This document shows, in pieces, positions 1-7,200 of a stretch of DNA of 39,086 bases (within the stretch, counting starts at the first letter, position 1; the number at the start of each line of letters is the position of its first letter). The notes beneath the pieces were generated by a model. The model worked only from the letters and a program-made list of their open reading frames with translations. It was not told the DNA's origin and made no database searches. Source of the DNA: SVTX01 sp045660325 (GTDB lineage Bacteria; Bacillota; Clostridia; Oscillospirales; CAG-272); NCBI GenBank assembly GCA_045660325.1, contig JAZRDO010000021.1, forward strand, positions 1 to 39,086. The letters run 5' to 3'. A program made the translations under genes and the position numbers.

Positions 1-112
1 TATCACCTTTTATCTTCCCGTAGATCACTTGTCTACGATATTTTGGCGCAAATACAATATGGTACTTGCAATTCCACGTGGTATGTGCTATACTATTAGT
101 GTCAATCTTCAT
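1..112 (-). CDS. tnpA: IS200-type transposase TnpA (partial, runs off left edge)
   Basis: Reading leftwards from an ATG at 112-110, 37 codons are visible before the window ends. They carry the conserved N-terminal stretch of IS200/IS605 Y1 transposases: an HTTW segment, then CKYHIVFAPKYRRQVIYG. The strand of this motif forms part of the HUH nuclease fold; the HUH motif and catalytic Tyr lie outside the window. A strong AAGGAGG site sits six bases before the ATG. TnpA cuts and joins single-stranded element ends during replication-linked peel-and-paste transposition. The hairpin and promoter just upstream fit an intact left end, so the copy may be complete. Confidence 0.88.
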   Translation of the reverse strand, partial: MKIDTNSIAHTTWNCKYHIVFAPKYRRQVIYGKIKGD

Positions 113-121
113 AATTGACCT

Positions 122-195
122 CCTTCTATGTGTGTTTTTGCTTGCGGTTGGCTAGACCCGCTTTCAATTATACCATAGAAGGTGTTTTTGTTCAA
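122..195 (-). promoter_or_regulatory. tnpA promoter and RBS-masking inverted repeat
   Basis: On the minus strand a -35 TTGAAC (190-195) and -10 TATAAT (167-172) are 17 bp apart. A 9-bp inverted repeat pairs 122-130 with 174-182, and its inner arm overlaps the AAGGAGG of tnpA. The outer arm lies inside the promoter spacer, upstream of the expected start near 160. The hairpin can therefore form only in transcripts that read in from outside, where it would hide the ribosome binding site. Confidence 0.6.
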
Positions 196-213
196 CGGCA
201 AAAGCCTCTTTCG

Positions 214-236
214 AACCACCCGCTTAGCGGGTGGTT
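214..236. mobile_element. IS200-type subterminal hairpin (left end of the element)
   Basis: A perfect 10-bp stem (214-223 with 227-236, AACCACCCGC/GCGGGTGGTT) closes a TTA loop about 100 bp upstream of tnpA. IS200/IS605 elements are bounded by short hairpins like this, which TnpA binds as single-stranded DNA. The element tip should lie just outside the hairpin, near 237-245; the exact cleavage site cannot be fixed from one end. Confidence 0.75.
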
Positions 237-246
237 TTCGGTATAC

Positions 247-283
247 AAAAAGAACAGGACACCATTCGGTGTCCTGTTCTTTT
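247..283 (-). terminator. Intrinsic terminator of the tRNA pair
   Basis: A 17-bp perfect stem (247-263 with 268-284) with an ATTC-type loop and A/T tracts on both sides lies directly after the tRNA-fMet CCA end. It is symmetrical, so it also separates the IS element from the tRNAs. Confidence 0.85.
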
Positions 284-361
<78 letters not shown>

Positions 362-370
362 ATATTTAAA

Positions 371-459
371 TGGTGCCGGAAACCGGTCTCGAACCGGTAC
401 GCTACTCTCGTAGCACGGGATTTTAAGTCCCGGGCGTCTGCCAATTCCGCCATTCCGGC
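371..459 (-). tRNA. tRNA-Leu (TAA)
   Basis: This is a class II tRNA of 89 nt including an encoded CCA. The acceptor stem starts GCCGGAA, the anticodon arm GGGA/CTTAAAA/TCCC gives anticodon TAA, there is a long variable arm, and the T-loop is TTCGAGA. It is the first gene of the minus-strand Leu-fMet unit. Confidence 0.93.
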
Positions 460-504
460 ATTTTGGACATCACGCGGAGACTTCCCTTCGCGATTGTACA
501 ATAT

Positions 505-533
505 ATTATACCATTCAAACATTGCTTTGTCAA
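505..533 (-). promoter_or_regulatory. Promoter of the tRNA-Leu/fMet unit
   Basis: On the minus strand TTGACA (528-533) and TATAAT (505-510) are both consensus and 17 bp apart, about 45 bp before tRNA-Leu. Confidence 0.85.
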
Positions 534-556
534 TACTTTTTTGAAAGTTTTTATTT

Positions 557-1096
557 TTATTTTCTCTCGATTACGTTACGCACAGCACGACTCTCCCCGA
601 GCATCGAAACGTAAAGCGCAAAATATTCCTCAAAGCTTACAGGAAAATCTCCCAGAGTCAAAAGCTCCATATCGACCGAAAACAAATTCACGTACGTTCC
701 CGCCTGCAAAAATCCGCATCTTTTATAAAAGCCGAGTCTTCGCTCCGCCATTTCGCTACTGTCAGGATCCTCGATTTCAAGATATATTCTCTTGTCTCGA
801 TATTCTTCCCGCAAAAGACCTATTGCAATCTCGCCGATACCTTGATTTCTATAATCCTTTTGAATCGCAAAGTAATCCACCATAGCGAAATCGCGGTAGA
901 AATACGTGAAAAAGAATCCGACGAGCGCACCGTCGAGCGTAATCTTAAGTATACTTCCCGCCCCCGATTCATTATGACCGAGAATTATGGAAAACGGCTT
1001 TCTCTCATATTTCGGAAACGCCTCGTTATATATTTCCTCGATTGCCTTGATATCATTATATTCTGCTTTTGCTATTTTTATTCTGTCAATCTGCAT
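557..1096 (-). CDS. GNAT-family N-acetyltransferase
   Basis: This 179-aa protein has the acetyl-CoA binding motif A of GNAT enzymes (RNQGIGEIAI, about residue 95), preceded by the beta-4 strand VDYFAIQKDYR and followed by RLGFYKRCGF, the usual motif B region. The substrate cannot be told. The ATG at 1096 is chosen because AAGGGA lies five bases before it. An ATG at 1117 overlaps the stop of the permease gene but falls inside a GGGGCTC/GAGCCCC hairpin. It is the last gene of the zinc operon, so it may be only a passenger or may act under zinc limitation. No terminator is seen before the tRNA genes. Confidence 0.8.
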   Translation of the reverse strand: MQIDRIKIAKAEYNDIKAIEEIYNEAFPKYERKPFSIILGHNESGAGSILKITLDGALVGFFFTYFYRDFAMVDYFAIQKDYRNQGIGEIAIGLLREEYRDKRIYLEIEDPDSSEMAERRLGFYKRCGFLQAGTYVNLFSVDMELLTLGDFPVSFEEYFALYVSMLGESRAVRNVIERK

Positions 1097-1113
1097 TTTT
1101 ATCCCTTCGGGGC

Positions 1114-1983
1114 TCATGCGAGCCCCTGAATTTTAATTTTTCTTTTTATTGCGCCAACTGCCGCGCACACGCCGAACGAAATAATATTCACGCACACGAT
1201 TCCCGCGCCTACGGGTGTTTCAAGCACGAGTGCGAGAAGAAGTCCGACCACCGCAGACACCACGGCGATCACGGAAGAAATGATAATTACACCCTTGTAG
1301 CTCTTGGCGACTCTCATAGCGGAGAGCGCGGGAAAAATGATGAGCGCAGAGATAAGAAGCGCGCCGACGAGCTTCATTCCTATGACGATAACCACCGCCG
1401 ACATGATTGCGACGATAAGATTATAGACGTTGACACGGATGCCCGTTGCCTTAGAAAATCTTTCGTCAAACGTTACCGCGAATATCTTGTTATACAAAAA
1501 TACGAATACAAAAATTACGCTTACGGCAAGCGCAAGGCAAAGATTTACGTCCGAGCGCGAGAGCGTCAGGATACTCGTCGAGCCGAAAAGCGAGGTGCAA
1601 ACGTCGCCCGAAAGGTTCGTCGACGTGCCCGTAAGGTTCAAAAGAAGGTAACCGAGCGCAAGCGAGCCTGCGGAGAGCATCGCGATAGCCGAGTCTCCCA
1701 TTATCTTCTTTTTTGATCTGCCGACGAGCAGAAGCACCGCCGTCGCAACCGTTGCAGGCAAAGTTATCGCCATACCCGTAACGCCAAGCACCGCCGACAC
1801 CGCACCCGCGCCGAAGGCGATATGCGAAAGTCCGTCGCCGATCATTGAATATCTTTTAAGCACCAGAGAAACTCCGAGCAAGGATGCGCAAAGTGAGATG
1901 AGAATTCCCACCACAAAGGCGTAGCGCACGAACGAAAAGGAGAAATACTCCATAAGTCTTACAAAAATTACATTGGGTGTCAT
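1114..1983 (-). CDS. znuB: Zinc ABC transporter permease, ZnuB type
   Basis: This 289-aa integral membrane protein of the ABC-3 family (ZnuB/TroC/MntB) has about eight or nine hydrophobic segments. The family-typical SYSMIGDGLSHIAFGAG-like stretch is present (RYSMIGDGLSHIAFGAG, about residue 45). It forms the channel for metal delivered by the ZnuA-like lipoprotein and powered by the ATPase just upstream. The ATG at 1983 is chosen over a longer reading because it overlaps the ATPase stop as ATGA and has GGAGG ten bases before it, so translation is probably coupled. A hairpin (GGGGCTC/GAGCCCC) covers the end of the gene. Zinc specificity is inferred from the adjacent Zur-like regulator. Confidence 0.92.
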   Translation of the reverse strand: MTPNVIFVRLMEYFSFSFVRYAFVVGILISLCASLLGVSLVLKRYSMIGDGLSHIAFGAGAVSAVLGVTGMAITLPATVATAVLLLVGRSKKKIMGDSAIAMLSAGSLALGYLLLNLTGTSTNLSGDVCTSLFGSTSILTLSRSDVNLCLALAVSVIFVFVFLYNKIFAVTFDERFSKATGIRVNVYNLIVAIMSAVVIVIGMKLVGALLISALIIFPALSAMRVAKSYKGVIIISSVIAVVSAVVGLLLALVLETPVGAGIVCVNIISFGVCAAVGAIKRKIKIQGLA

Positions 1984-2870
1984 CTGTCGCCACCTCCGTA
2001 TCTGTAAGCATTGCCGTCGCCGTAAGGGATATCCGCCGTCTTTCCGCAACGGCAAATTCCGAATTTCGCGCCGTACTTTTCAACGAATTCTTCAGTTGAG
2101 CCGAAGAAATATCTGTTCTTGCCAAGATAGAGGATCTTTGTCGCATAGCTTACCGCCGCGGGAATATCGTGCGTTATCATAACGACCGCCATATTTTCCT
2201 CACGGTTAATATCCTCGATAAGCGCGTACATATCCTTCGTTGCCTTAGGATCAAGGCCCGTTACAGGCTCGTCAAGAACGAGCATTTTATCCGCCGCGCA
2301 GAGTGCCCGCGCAAGCAAGACTCTCTGCTGCTGACCGCCCGAAAGCTCACGGAAGGATGCTTTTGCAATTGAGGTTATGCCAAGCTTCTCCATATTTTTA
2401 AAGGCGCGCGCCTTGTTTTCCTTCGTAAAAAACAAGCCCCACATTCCCTTACTCATACAACCCGAGCGCACTATTTCCGTAACAGTCGCGGGAAAATCTA
2501 CCTGGACCTCGGTTTTTTGGGGAAGAAAGCCGATATTTTTCTTTGTTATACCGTTTGTATATTCAATGCTTCCACTGTCAACCCGCTTCAATCCGAGAAG
2601 CCCGTCAACAAGAGTGGACTTACCCGAGCCGTTCTCTCCGACAATACAGAGATAGTCGCCCGAAAATATCTCAAACGAGAGATTTCCCAGCACCTCGCGA
2701 CCGTCATAGGACATAGAAAGAGCATTTACCGAAATAAGCTTCTCTCGGCTCTTTTCCGTCTCCACGACCTTCTTCTTGGGATTTTTTCTTTTATAATTAC
2801 CGAAATTACCGTCGGGACGAATTCTCTTCCCGCCCGAGATCTTCAGTCTTTTATCCTTAATAAACGGCAT
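1980..2870 (-). CDS. znuC: Zinc ABC transporter ATPase, ZnuC type, with basic N-terminal extension
   Basis: The 296-aa ATPase carries Walker A GENGSGKST (from residue 78), signature LSGGQQQR, Walker B MLVLDEP and the switch histidine in ITHD. It energises the ZnuA/ZnuB importer. The family usually begins near ISVNALSMSYDG; here about 45 extra residues precede it, rich in Lys and Arg (RLKISGGKRIRPDG, KRKNPKKK). No internal ATG with a good ribosome site would remove them. The C-terminus has a CRCGK pair that could bind metal. The start ATG shares one base with the upstream znuA stop (TAATG), which supports coupling and this start. Confidence 0.92.
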   Translation of the reverse strand: MPFIKDKRLKISGGKRIRPDGNFGNYKRKNPKKKVVETEKSREKLISVNALSMSYDGREVLGNLSFEIFSGDYLCIVGENGSGKSTLVDGLLGLKRVDSGSIEYTNGITKKNIGFLPQKTEVQVDFPATVTEIVRSGCMSKGMWGLFFTKENKARAFKNMEKLGITSIAKASFRELSGGQQQRVLLARALCAADKMLVLDEPVTGLDPKATKDMYALIEDINREENMAVVMITHDIPAAVSYATKILYLGKNRYFFGSTEEFVEKYGAKFGICRCGKTADIPYGDGNAYRYGGGDR

Positions 2871-3826
2871 TACTTATATGCCTCCGCTAAAATTTCAAAA
2901 TTTTCTTTCATAAGCTCAAGATACCCTATCCCCTCTTCGAGTCGGGCATCCGTAATGCTCTGAACCGAATTAAAAACATATATTTTTGCGCCCGTTTCCT
3001 CACTGATGCGCTCGGCAATTCCGAGACTCGAGCCGTCAGTTATAAAAATACTGCTCGCGCCCCTCTTCTCTACCTCGCCGATCATATAAACGAGAGTCTC
3101 AAACGAGGCGTGTGTTTCACTTGAGCAACCTGGAAACGCGCCGAGAAAATCAAGCCCATACTCGTCGGCAAAATACAAAAAGGGGAATCTGTCCGCCACG
3201 ATAAACGGCTTGTCCTCAAGACTAAGTCCGCGAAAATCTTCATCCAGGGCATCAAGCTTTTCTATATATCCGTCCGCATTTGCCTCAAATTCGTTTTTAT
3301 GCTCGGGAAAAATCACGGAAAGCTCGCGACAGAGTCCCGAAACTATGCTCTTTGCGTTGCAGGGCGACATCCACACGTGCTCGTCATATAATCCGCCCTC
3401 GCCGTGGTCGTGATCGTGATCGTGGCCGTGGCCGTGATCCCGCATTGAATCGGGAGTCTCCTCGTGCAAAAGTCGGCAAAATGAGAATATTTGAATATGC
3501 CTGACAACCGAGCCCTCCGCACTTGCAAGCACACCCTCAACCCACGTGTCCGACGCACCGCCCAGTGTTACGAGCACGTCCGCGTGAGCGATATCCAGAA
3601 TGTTTTTCGCGGTCGGCTCAAATGAATGCATATCCACACCGTTTTTCTGGAGCAAAATTACCTCGGCGGCATCTCCTACGATATTCTTTACAAAATCATA
3701 TTCCACGAATATCGAACAAACGATTGTCGGCTTTTCCGCGCCATCGGCCGCCGCATCACACGATACAAGAGAGAACGACGCCGACAGTATGCACAGAGCT
3801 AAAATTATTAAAATCAGTTTTTTCAT
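2870..3826 (-). CDS. znuA: Zinc-binding lipoprotein, ZnuA type
   Basis: This 318-aa cluster A-I metal-binding lipoprotein captures zinc outside the membrane. A signal peptide ends in the lipobox LVSC (Cys23). Likely metal ligands are His67 (DMHSFEP) and His150 (DEHVWMSP). The His/Asp-rich loop DHGHGHDHDHDHGEGG (about 130-145) is typical of zinc rather than manganese binders. The ATG at 3826 is chosen because it begins the signal peptide and lies one base after the zur stop. A longer reading would overlap zur by over 100 bp. It is the second gene of a tightly packed operon. Confidence 0.93.
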   Translation of the reverse strand: MKKLILIILALCILSASFSLVSCDAAADGAEKPTIVCSIFVEYDFVKNIVGDAAEVILLQKNGVDMHSFEPTAKNILDIAHADVLVTLGGASDTWVEGVLASAEGSVVRHIQIFSFCRLLHEETPDSMRDHGHGHDHDHDHGEGGLYDEHVWMSPCNAKSIVSGLCRELSVIFPEHKNEFEANADGYIEKLDALDEDFRGLSLEDKPFIVADRFPFLYFADEYGLDFLGAFPGCSSETHASFETLVYMIGEVEKRGASSIFITDGSSLGIAERISEETGAKIYVFNSVQSITDARLEEGIGYLELMKENFEILAEAYK

Positions 3827-3827
3827 T

Positions 3828-4220
3828 TTATTTCTCCGCGCAAGCGCCGCAAACGCCGTAAAGAACACTCTTACCGCTATCCACAAAAAAGCCGTGATGC
3901 GACATAAGATGTGCCGTAAGCTCCTCTCCCATATCGCACTCAAGATGCACGATCCTCTCGCATTTTGTACACTTTAAGTGAAAATGCTTCGAGCAGTCCC
4001 TGCCGCCCGTATACTGATAAACGTATCCGCTCTCGCTATGAAATTTTCCAACTCTTCCTTGCGCGCAGAGATCCGCGAGATTTCTGTACACAGAGCTTCT
4101 TTTTGATAGGTTGCCGTTGAGCGCAATACATATTTCGTCAACCGAAAACTGACTCTCGGAGTTATTCTCTAAAAGCTCAACAAGTCTTCTCTTGCCTGCC
4201 GTATTATAAACCTTTGCCAT
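3828..4220 (-). CDS. zur: Fur-family metalloregulator, probably Zur
   Basis: The 130-aa protein has an N-terminal winged helix (about 1-75, with RSSVYRNLADL as recognition region) and a C-terminal metal and dimerisation domain. Two CxxC pairs (Cys84/Cys87 and Cys124/Cys127) form the structural zinc site of the family, and HFHLKC supplies sensor-type ligands. It heads the znuACB operon, so it is called Zur; Fur or PerR paralogues share the fold. The ATG at 4220 follows TTGAGGAAAATA; the in-frame TTG at 4232 is rejected because it would include that ribosome site. A palindrome at 4310-4324 suggests autoregulation. Confidence 0.88.
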   Translation of the reverse strand: MAKVYNTAGKRRLVELLENNSESQFSVDEICIALNGNLSKRSSVYRNLADLCAQGRVGKFHSESGYVYQYTGGRDCSKHFHLKCTKCERIVHLECDMGEELTAHLMSHHGFFVDSGKSVLYGVCGACAEK

Positions 4221-4273
4221 TATTTTCCTCAATTTATTTTGAATTTATAAAACTTTTGTATAATATACGAGAA

Positions 4274-4324
4274 ATTATACCACCGAGGCACTAAAAAGTC
4301 AATAACTTTTGAGAACAATTCTCA
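4274..4324 (-). promoter_or_regulatory. zur-znuACB promoter with Fur/Zur-type operator
   Basis: On the minus strand TTGACT (4297-4302) and TATAAT (4274-4279) are 17 bp apart. Eight bases upstream of the -35 lies TGAGAACAATTCTCA (4310-4324), a 7-1-7 inverted repeat with one mismatch, the architecture of Fur, Zur and PerR boxes. A second inverted repeat, GTATAAT/ATTATAC (4258-4264 with 4274-4280), overlaps the -10. Operator function is inferred from symmetry and position. Confidence 0.7.
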
Positions 4325-4371
4325 TTTTCAGCCATAAAACAGCCTTAAAAATTTAAAAAACAGCCCAGGTA

Positions 4372-4400
4372 TTGACAAAACGCGCATTATGTGGTAAAAT
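4372..4400 (+). promoter_or_regulatory. Promoter of the GT8-acyltransferase gene
   Basis: TTGACA (4372-4377) and TAAAAT (4395-4400) with a 17-bp spacer point away from the zur promoter. The Zur-type palindrome lies 47 bp upstream of this -35, so repression of both directions is possible but not shown. Confidence 0.75.
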
Positions 4401-4447
4401 AGTATTCGATACTACATTTGACGGTTCAAAAAAGAGGATAACAAATT

Positions 4448-6220
4448 ATGAACGACAAAATTACAGTGCCAATATTTTACGCGTGCGACGACGCGTTTAT
4501 TAAATATACTATCGTTTCTTTGAAATCAATGATAGAGAACGCCTCGAAGGATTACCTCTACGACATTCACGTGCTCAGCACCACCGCGACCGAGGAAATG
4601 AAGGCGAAGGTTCTCAATCTGCAAAACGAGAACTTCACGGTTACCTTTGACGACGTTTCAAGCTACCTTGAATCCATTTCGGAGAAGCTTCCTATCCGCG
4701 ATTACTATTCAAAAACCACTTATTACAGACTTTTTATCGCGGATATGTTCCCGCAGCTTGACAAGGTCATTTATATCGACAGCGACACCGTCGTTCAAGG
4801 CGACATCTCCGAGCTTTATATGACGGATATCGGTGATAATCTCGTCGGCGCGTGCCACGAGCAGGCAATGGTGCAGGTCGACACCTACGGCACGTACGTT
4901 GAGAAAAATATCGGCATTGACCGAAACAAATTCTTCAATGCGGGCCTGCTTCTTATCAATACAAAGCTTTTCCGTGAGATACGCGTGCTTGAAAAATTCA
5001 TCGAGCTTCTCGGCGTGTATAACTTCATAGTAACTCAGGACGAGGACTACTTAAACGTCATTTGTAAGGACAGGGTCTTCTTCCTCGACCAGAGATGGAA
5101 CACCGAAATGATAGGTGAAATCCCCTACCCCGCCGAGGAATTCAAAATAATTCACTATATTATGGTGTCAAAGCCCTGGCACTACTCCGACTGTATGTAC
5201 GGAGATATTTTCTGGAAATATGCCAAGATGACCGAGGTGTATGACGACATAAAGGCAGTGCTTGAAAATCACACCGACGAAATGAAGACTCGCGACAAGG
5301 AGTCCGCCGACAGACTTCTTGCGACTGCGATTGCGGAAACCGAGCGATACGACACCTTCATTTACAGAATGAAGAAACGCGAGTGCTCCGCCGACCGCCG
5401 CGCGATACTCGATAAAATTGAACTGTTTGAGCGCGAAGGACGTTTTGACGAGGACGTTGAGGATGACCCGCCGTCCCGACAGATAAAGGAGGGCGAGGTA
5501 GACTACACACAAAAGAAGCTCAAGACCCGACTTCTCTCAAAATTTGCATTCGCGCGCGCCCACAAATTCGGAATGAAAATGATCCGCGACGGCCAGCTTA
5601 TCGTAAAGGAAATCCGCGGCATTGAAAACTTTAAAAATCTCGACTCGGGCGCAATTATAACCTGCAACCACTTCAACGCTTTCGATAGCTTTGCTATTCA
5701 GCTTGCCTACTACGGCTCGGAGCAGGCACAGCACAAGCGTAAATTTTTCCGTGTTATCCGTGAGGGCAATTATACGTCCTTCCCCGGATTCTTCGGATTC
5801 CTTATGCGACATTGCAATACTCTTCCTCTCTCCTCAAATAGAAGAGTTATGCGAGAATTTATGAGCTCCGTCGATACTCTGCTTTCGGGTGGACACTTTA
5901 TTCTCATCTACCCTGAGCAGAGTATGTGGTGGAATTACCGCAAGCCCAAGCCCTTAAAGGACGGCGGATTTTACTTTGCGGCAAAGAACAACGTGCCCGT
6001 GCTTCCCTGCTTTATCACGATGCAGGACACGGACAAGCTCGACTCCGACGGCTATCCCATTCAGGAGTACACCATACATATTTCCGAGCCCATCTATCCC
6101 GACAAAAACAAAAAGATCAAGGAAAACACCGCCGAAATGATGGCACAAAATTACGAGGCGTGGCGCAAAATTTACGAGAATACCTACGGCATCCCGCTTA
6201 AATACACAACTGAAAAATAA
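4448..6220 (+). CDS. Fusion of GT8 glycosyltransferase and PlsC-type acyltransferase
   Basis: The 590-aa protein has two enzymatic domains and no membrane span. Residues 1-270 are a family GT8 transferase: PIFYACDDAFIKYTIVSLKSM at the start, the metal-binding DxD in YIDSDTVV (Asp111, Asp113), FNAGLLLIN, and QDEDYLN. GT8 uses UDP-sugars with retention. Residues 385-585 are a PlsC/LPLAT acyltransferase: NHFNAFD supplies the HX4D motif (His408, Asp413) and YPEQSM (488-493) replaces the usual PEGTR. About 100 charged, helical residues link them. Together they could glycosylate and acylate one lipid acceptor, for example a glycolipid or teichoic-acid anchor; this is inference. It stands alone between its own promoter and a terminator. 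Confidence 0.88.
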   Translation: MNDKITVPIFYACDDAFIKYTIVSLKSMIENASKDYLYDIHVLSTTATEEMKAKVLNLQNENFTVTFDDVSSYLESISEKLPIRDYYSKTTYYRLFIADMFPQLDKVIYIDSDTVVQGDISELYMTDIGDNLVGACHEQAMVQVDTYGTYVEKNIGIDRNKFFNAGLLLINTKLFREIRVLEKFIELLGVYNFIVTQDEDYLNVICKDRVFFLDQRWNTEMIGEIPYPAEEFKIIHYIMVSKPWHYSDCMYGDIFWKYAKMTEVYDDIKAVLENHTDEMKTRDKESADRLLATAIAETERYDTFIYRMKKRECSADRRAILDKIELFEREGRFDEDVEDDPPSRQIKEGEVDYTQKKLKTRLLSKFAFARAHKFGMKMIRDGQLIVKEIRGIENFKNLDSGAIITCNHFNAFDSFAIQLAYYGSEQAQHKRKFFRVIREGNYTSFPGFFGFLMRHCNTLPLSSNRRVMREFMSSVDTLLSGGHFILIYPEQSMWWNYRKPKPLKDGGFYFAAKNNVPVLPCFITMQDTDKLDSDGYPIQEYTIHISEPIYPDKNKKIKENTAEMMAQNYEAWRKIYENTYGIPLKYTTEK

Positions 6221-6245
6221 AAAACGCCCTTCGGGGCGTTTTTTT
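6221..6245 (+). terminator. Intrinsic terminator of the GT8-acyltransferase gene
   Basis: AAACGCCC/GGGCGTTT-type stem with a TTCG-containing loop is followed by T6 directly after the stop codon. Confidence 0.9.
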
Positions 6246-6359
6246 GAGTGCAGAGTGAAGAGTTAAGAGTGCAGAGTTAAGGTGAATTTTCGGGCGAGCC
6301 GAAAATTTCCATTTCAAATCATATCAACTCTGCATTCTGCATTCTGCACTCTGCACTCC
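6246..6359. repeat. Palindromic element built of 7-bp repeats
   Basis: The left arm (6246-6280) is a run of heptamers GCAGAGT, GAAGAGT, TAAGAGT, GCAGAGT. The right arm (6326-6359) holds the complementary run ACTCTGC, ATTCTGC, ATTCTGC, ACTCTGC. Between them is a second hairpin, AATTTTCGG/CCGAAAATT (about 6284-6306). The whole 114 bp could fold as a two-stage hairpin or be a non-autonomous MITE-like element. A one-sided version occurs at 23680-23714. Confidence 0.7.
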
Positions 6360-6361
6360 TC

Positions 6362-6390
6362 TTGACATTCCTTGTCTTGTGTGATATAAT
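6362..6390 (+). promoter_or_regulatory. Promoter of the cobalamin-riboswitch operon
   Basis: TTGACA (6362-6367) and TATAAT (6385-6390) are consensus and 17 bp apart, directly after the repeat element. Confidence 0.85.
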
Positions 6391-6399
6391 ATCTAAGCA

Positions 6400-6634
6400 A
6401 TTAAATAGGCAGCTCATCACGTATATCGTGTTATCGGGGGAACATCTCCCTCGGGGATAAGGAAATCTCGGTGTAAATCCGTCGCAACAGCCATTACCGT
6501 AACTCGATTTTTCAAAAAAATCGTCAAGTCGGAATGCTTATCGTTCTGCCGCCGTAAATACGGCAGTGAAGCTTTTCTTGGGCAAAGGAGAGAGTGGAGC
6601 ATTAAGGCACAGGCATAGCTGTGCCCTGTTCTCT
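6400..6634 (+). ncRNA. Cobalamin (B12) riboswitch
   Basis: The leader contains the conserved core of cobalamin riboswitches: GGAAATCTCGGTGTAAATCC, then GCAACAGCCATTACCGTAA, and a B12-box-like AAGTCGGAATGC...GTTCTGCCGCC (about 6526-6556). A variable stem CGATTTTT/AAAAATCG sits between. It ends in an intrinsic terminator, so the usual mode would be premature termination when an adenosyl- or methylcobalamin is bound. It precedes the two uptake genes below, which fits. Boundaries are approximate. Confidence 0.85.
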
Positions 6635-6664
6635 GCGCTCTCAACAAGAGCGCTTTTATTTTTT
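6635..6664 (+). terminator. Riboswitch expression-platform terminator
   Basis: GCGCTCT (6635-6641) pairs with AGAGCGC (6647-6653), followed by a T-rich tract, 32 bp before the DUF4430 gene. The upstream GGAGAGAGTGG (from about 6588) could pair with its 5' arm as antiterminator; this pairing is inferred. Confidence 0.8.
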
Positions 6665-6696
6665 ATTGCAGAAATAAAAATAAAAAGGAGCACAAA

Positions 6697-7200
6697 ATGA
6701 AGAAAATTCTCACACTTATGCTTTTGATTGCAATTTGCCTTACGTCAACCGTTCTGGTTTCCTGCAATTCAAACGGAACCCCCTCGTACGACGTTACAAC
6801 CGATCCCAACGCCACACCCGAGGTTGAGGATAACGAAGCGGAGCCCGATCAGGTTCCCGCAGAGGGAGTATGGGCAAATGCAACCTACAGAAGCGACAAA
6901 ACATTCGGAAGCGGAGAAAAAACCGTTCGTGTCGAGGTAAAGGCAGACGGCTATTCCGTTGTCTTTACAATCAAAACAAACGCCGCAACACTCGCAGACG
7001 CGCTTATCGAAAACAACCTCGTTGAGGGCGATAACGATCAGTTCGGACTTTATATTAAACGCGTAAACGGTATTTTGGCGGATTATAATATCGACCAAAC
7101 GTGGTGGGGCGTTGAGCAAAACGGCGCACCGTTAAACTTCGGCGCAAGCCAAATAAACATTTCCGACGGAGATAGCTATGAGCTCGTCCGTTCAAAGTAA
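6697..7200 (+). CDS. DUF4430 (transcobalamin-like) lipoprotein
   Basis: This 167-aa lipoprotein has a signal peptide with lipobox LVSC (Cys23), an acidic linker (about 30-55) and a C-terminal DUF4430 domain (about 85-165). The family pattern is clear: TLADALIENNLVEG, FGLYIKRVNG, QTWWGVEQNGAPLNFGASQI, DGDSYELV. This fold resembles the cobalamin-binding C-terminal domain of transcobalamin and intrinsic factor. Under a B12 riboswitch and overlapping an ECF S component by 23 bp, it probably binds a cobinamide or cobalamin on the cell surface for hand-over. The role is inferred. The ribosome site is AAGGAG. Confidence 0.87.
   Translation: MKKILTLMLLIAICLTSTVLVSCNSNGTPSYDVTTDPNATPEVEDNEAEPDQVPAEGVWANATYRSDKTFGSGEKTVRVEVKADGYSVVFTIKTNAATLADALIENNLVEGDNDQFGLYIKRVNGILADYNIDQTWWGVEQNGAPLNFGASQINISDGDSYELVRSK

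Noticed and set aside
1069..1716. Long plus-strand reading frame (215 codons) opposite znuB
   Set aside because: Shadow of the real minus-strand permease; the product is very rich in Arg, Lys and His with no ribosome site, while the opposite strand has clear membrane helices and family motifs.
6417..6647. Minus-strand ORF inside the riboswitch region
   Set aside because: Lies entirely over conserved cobalamin riboswitch elements and lacks a ribosome site.
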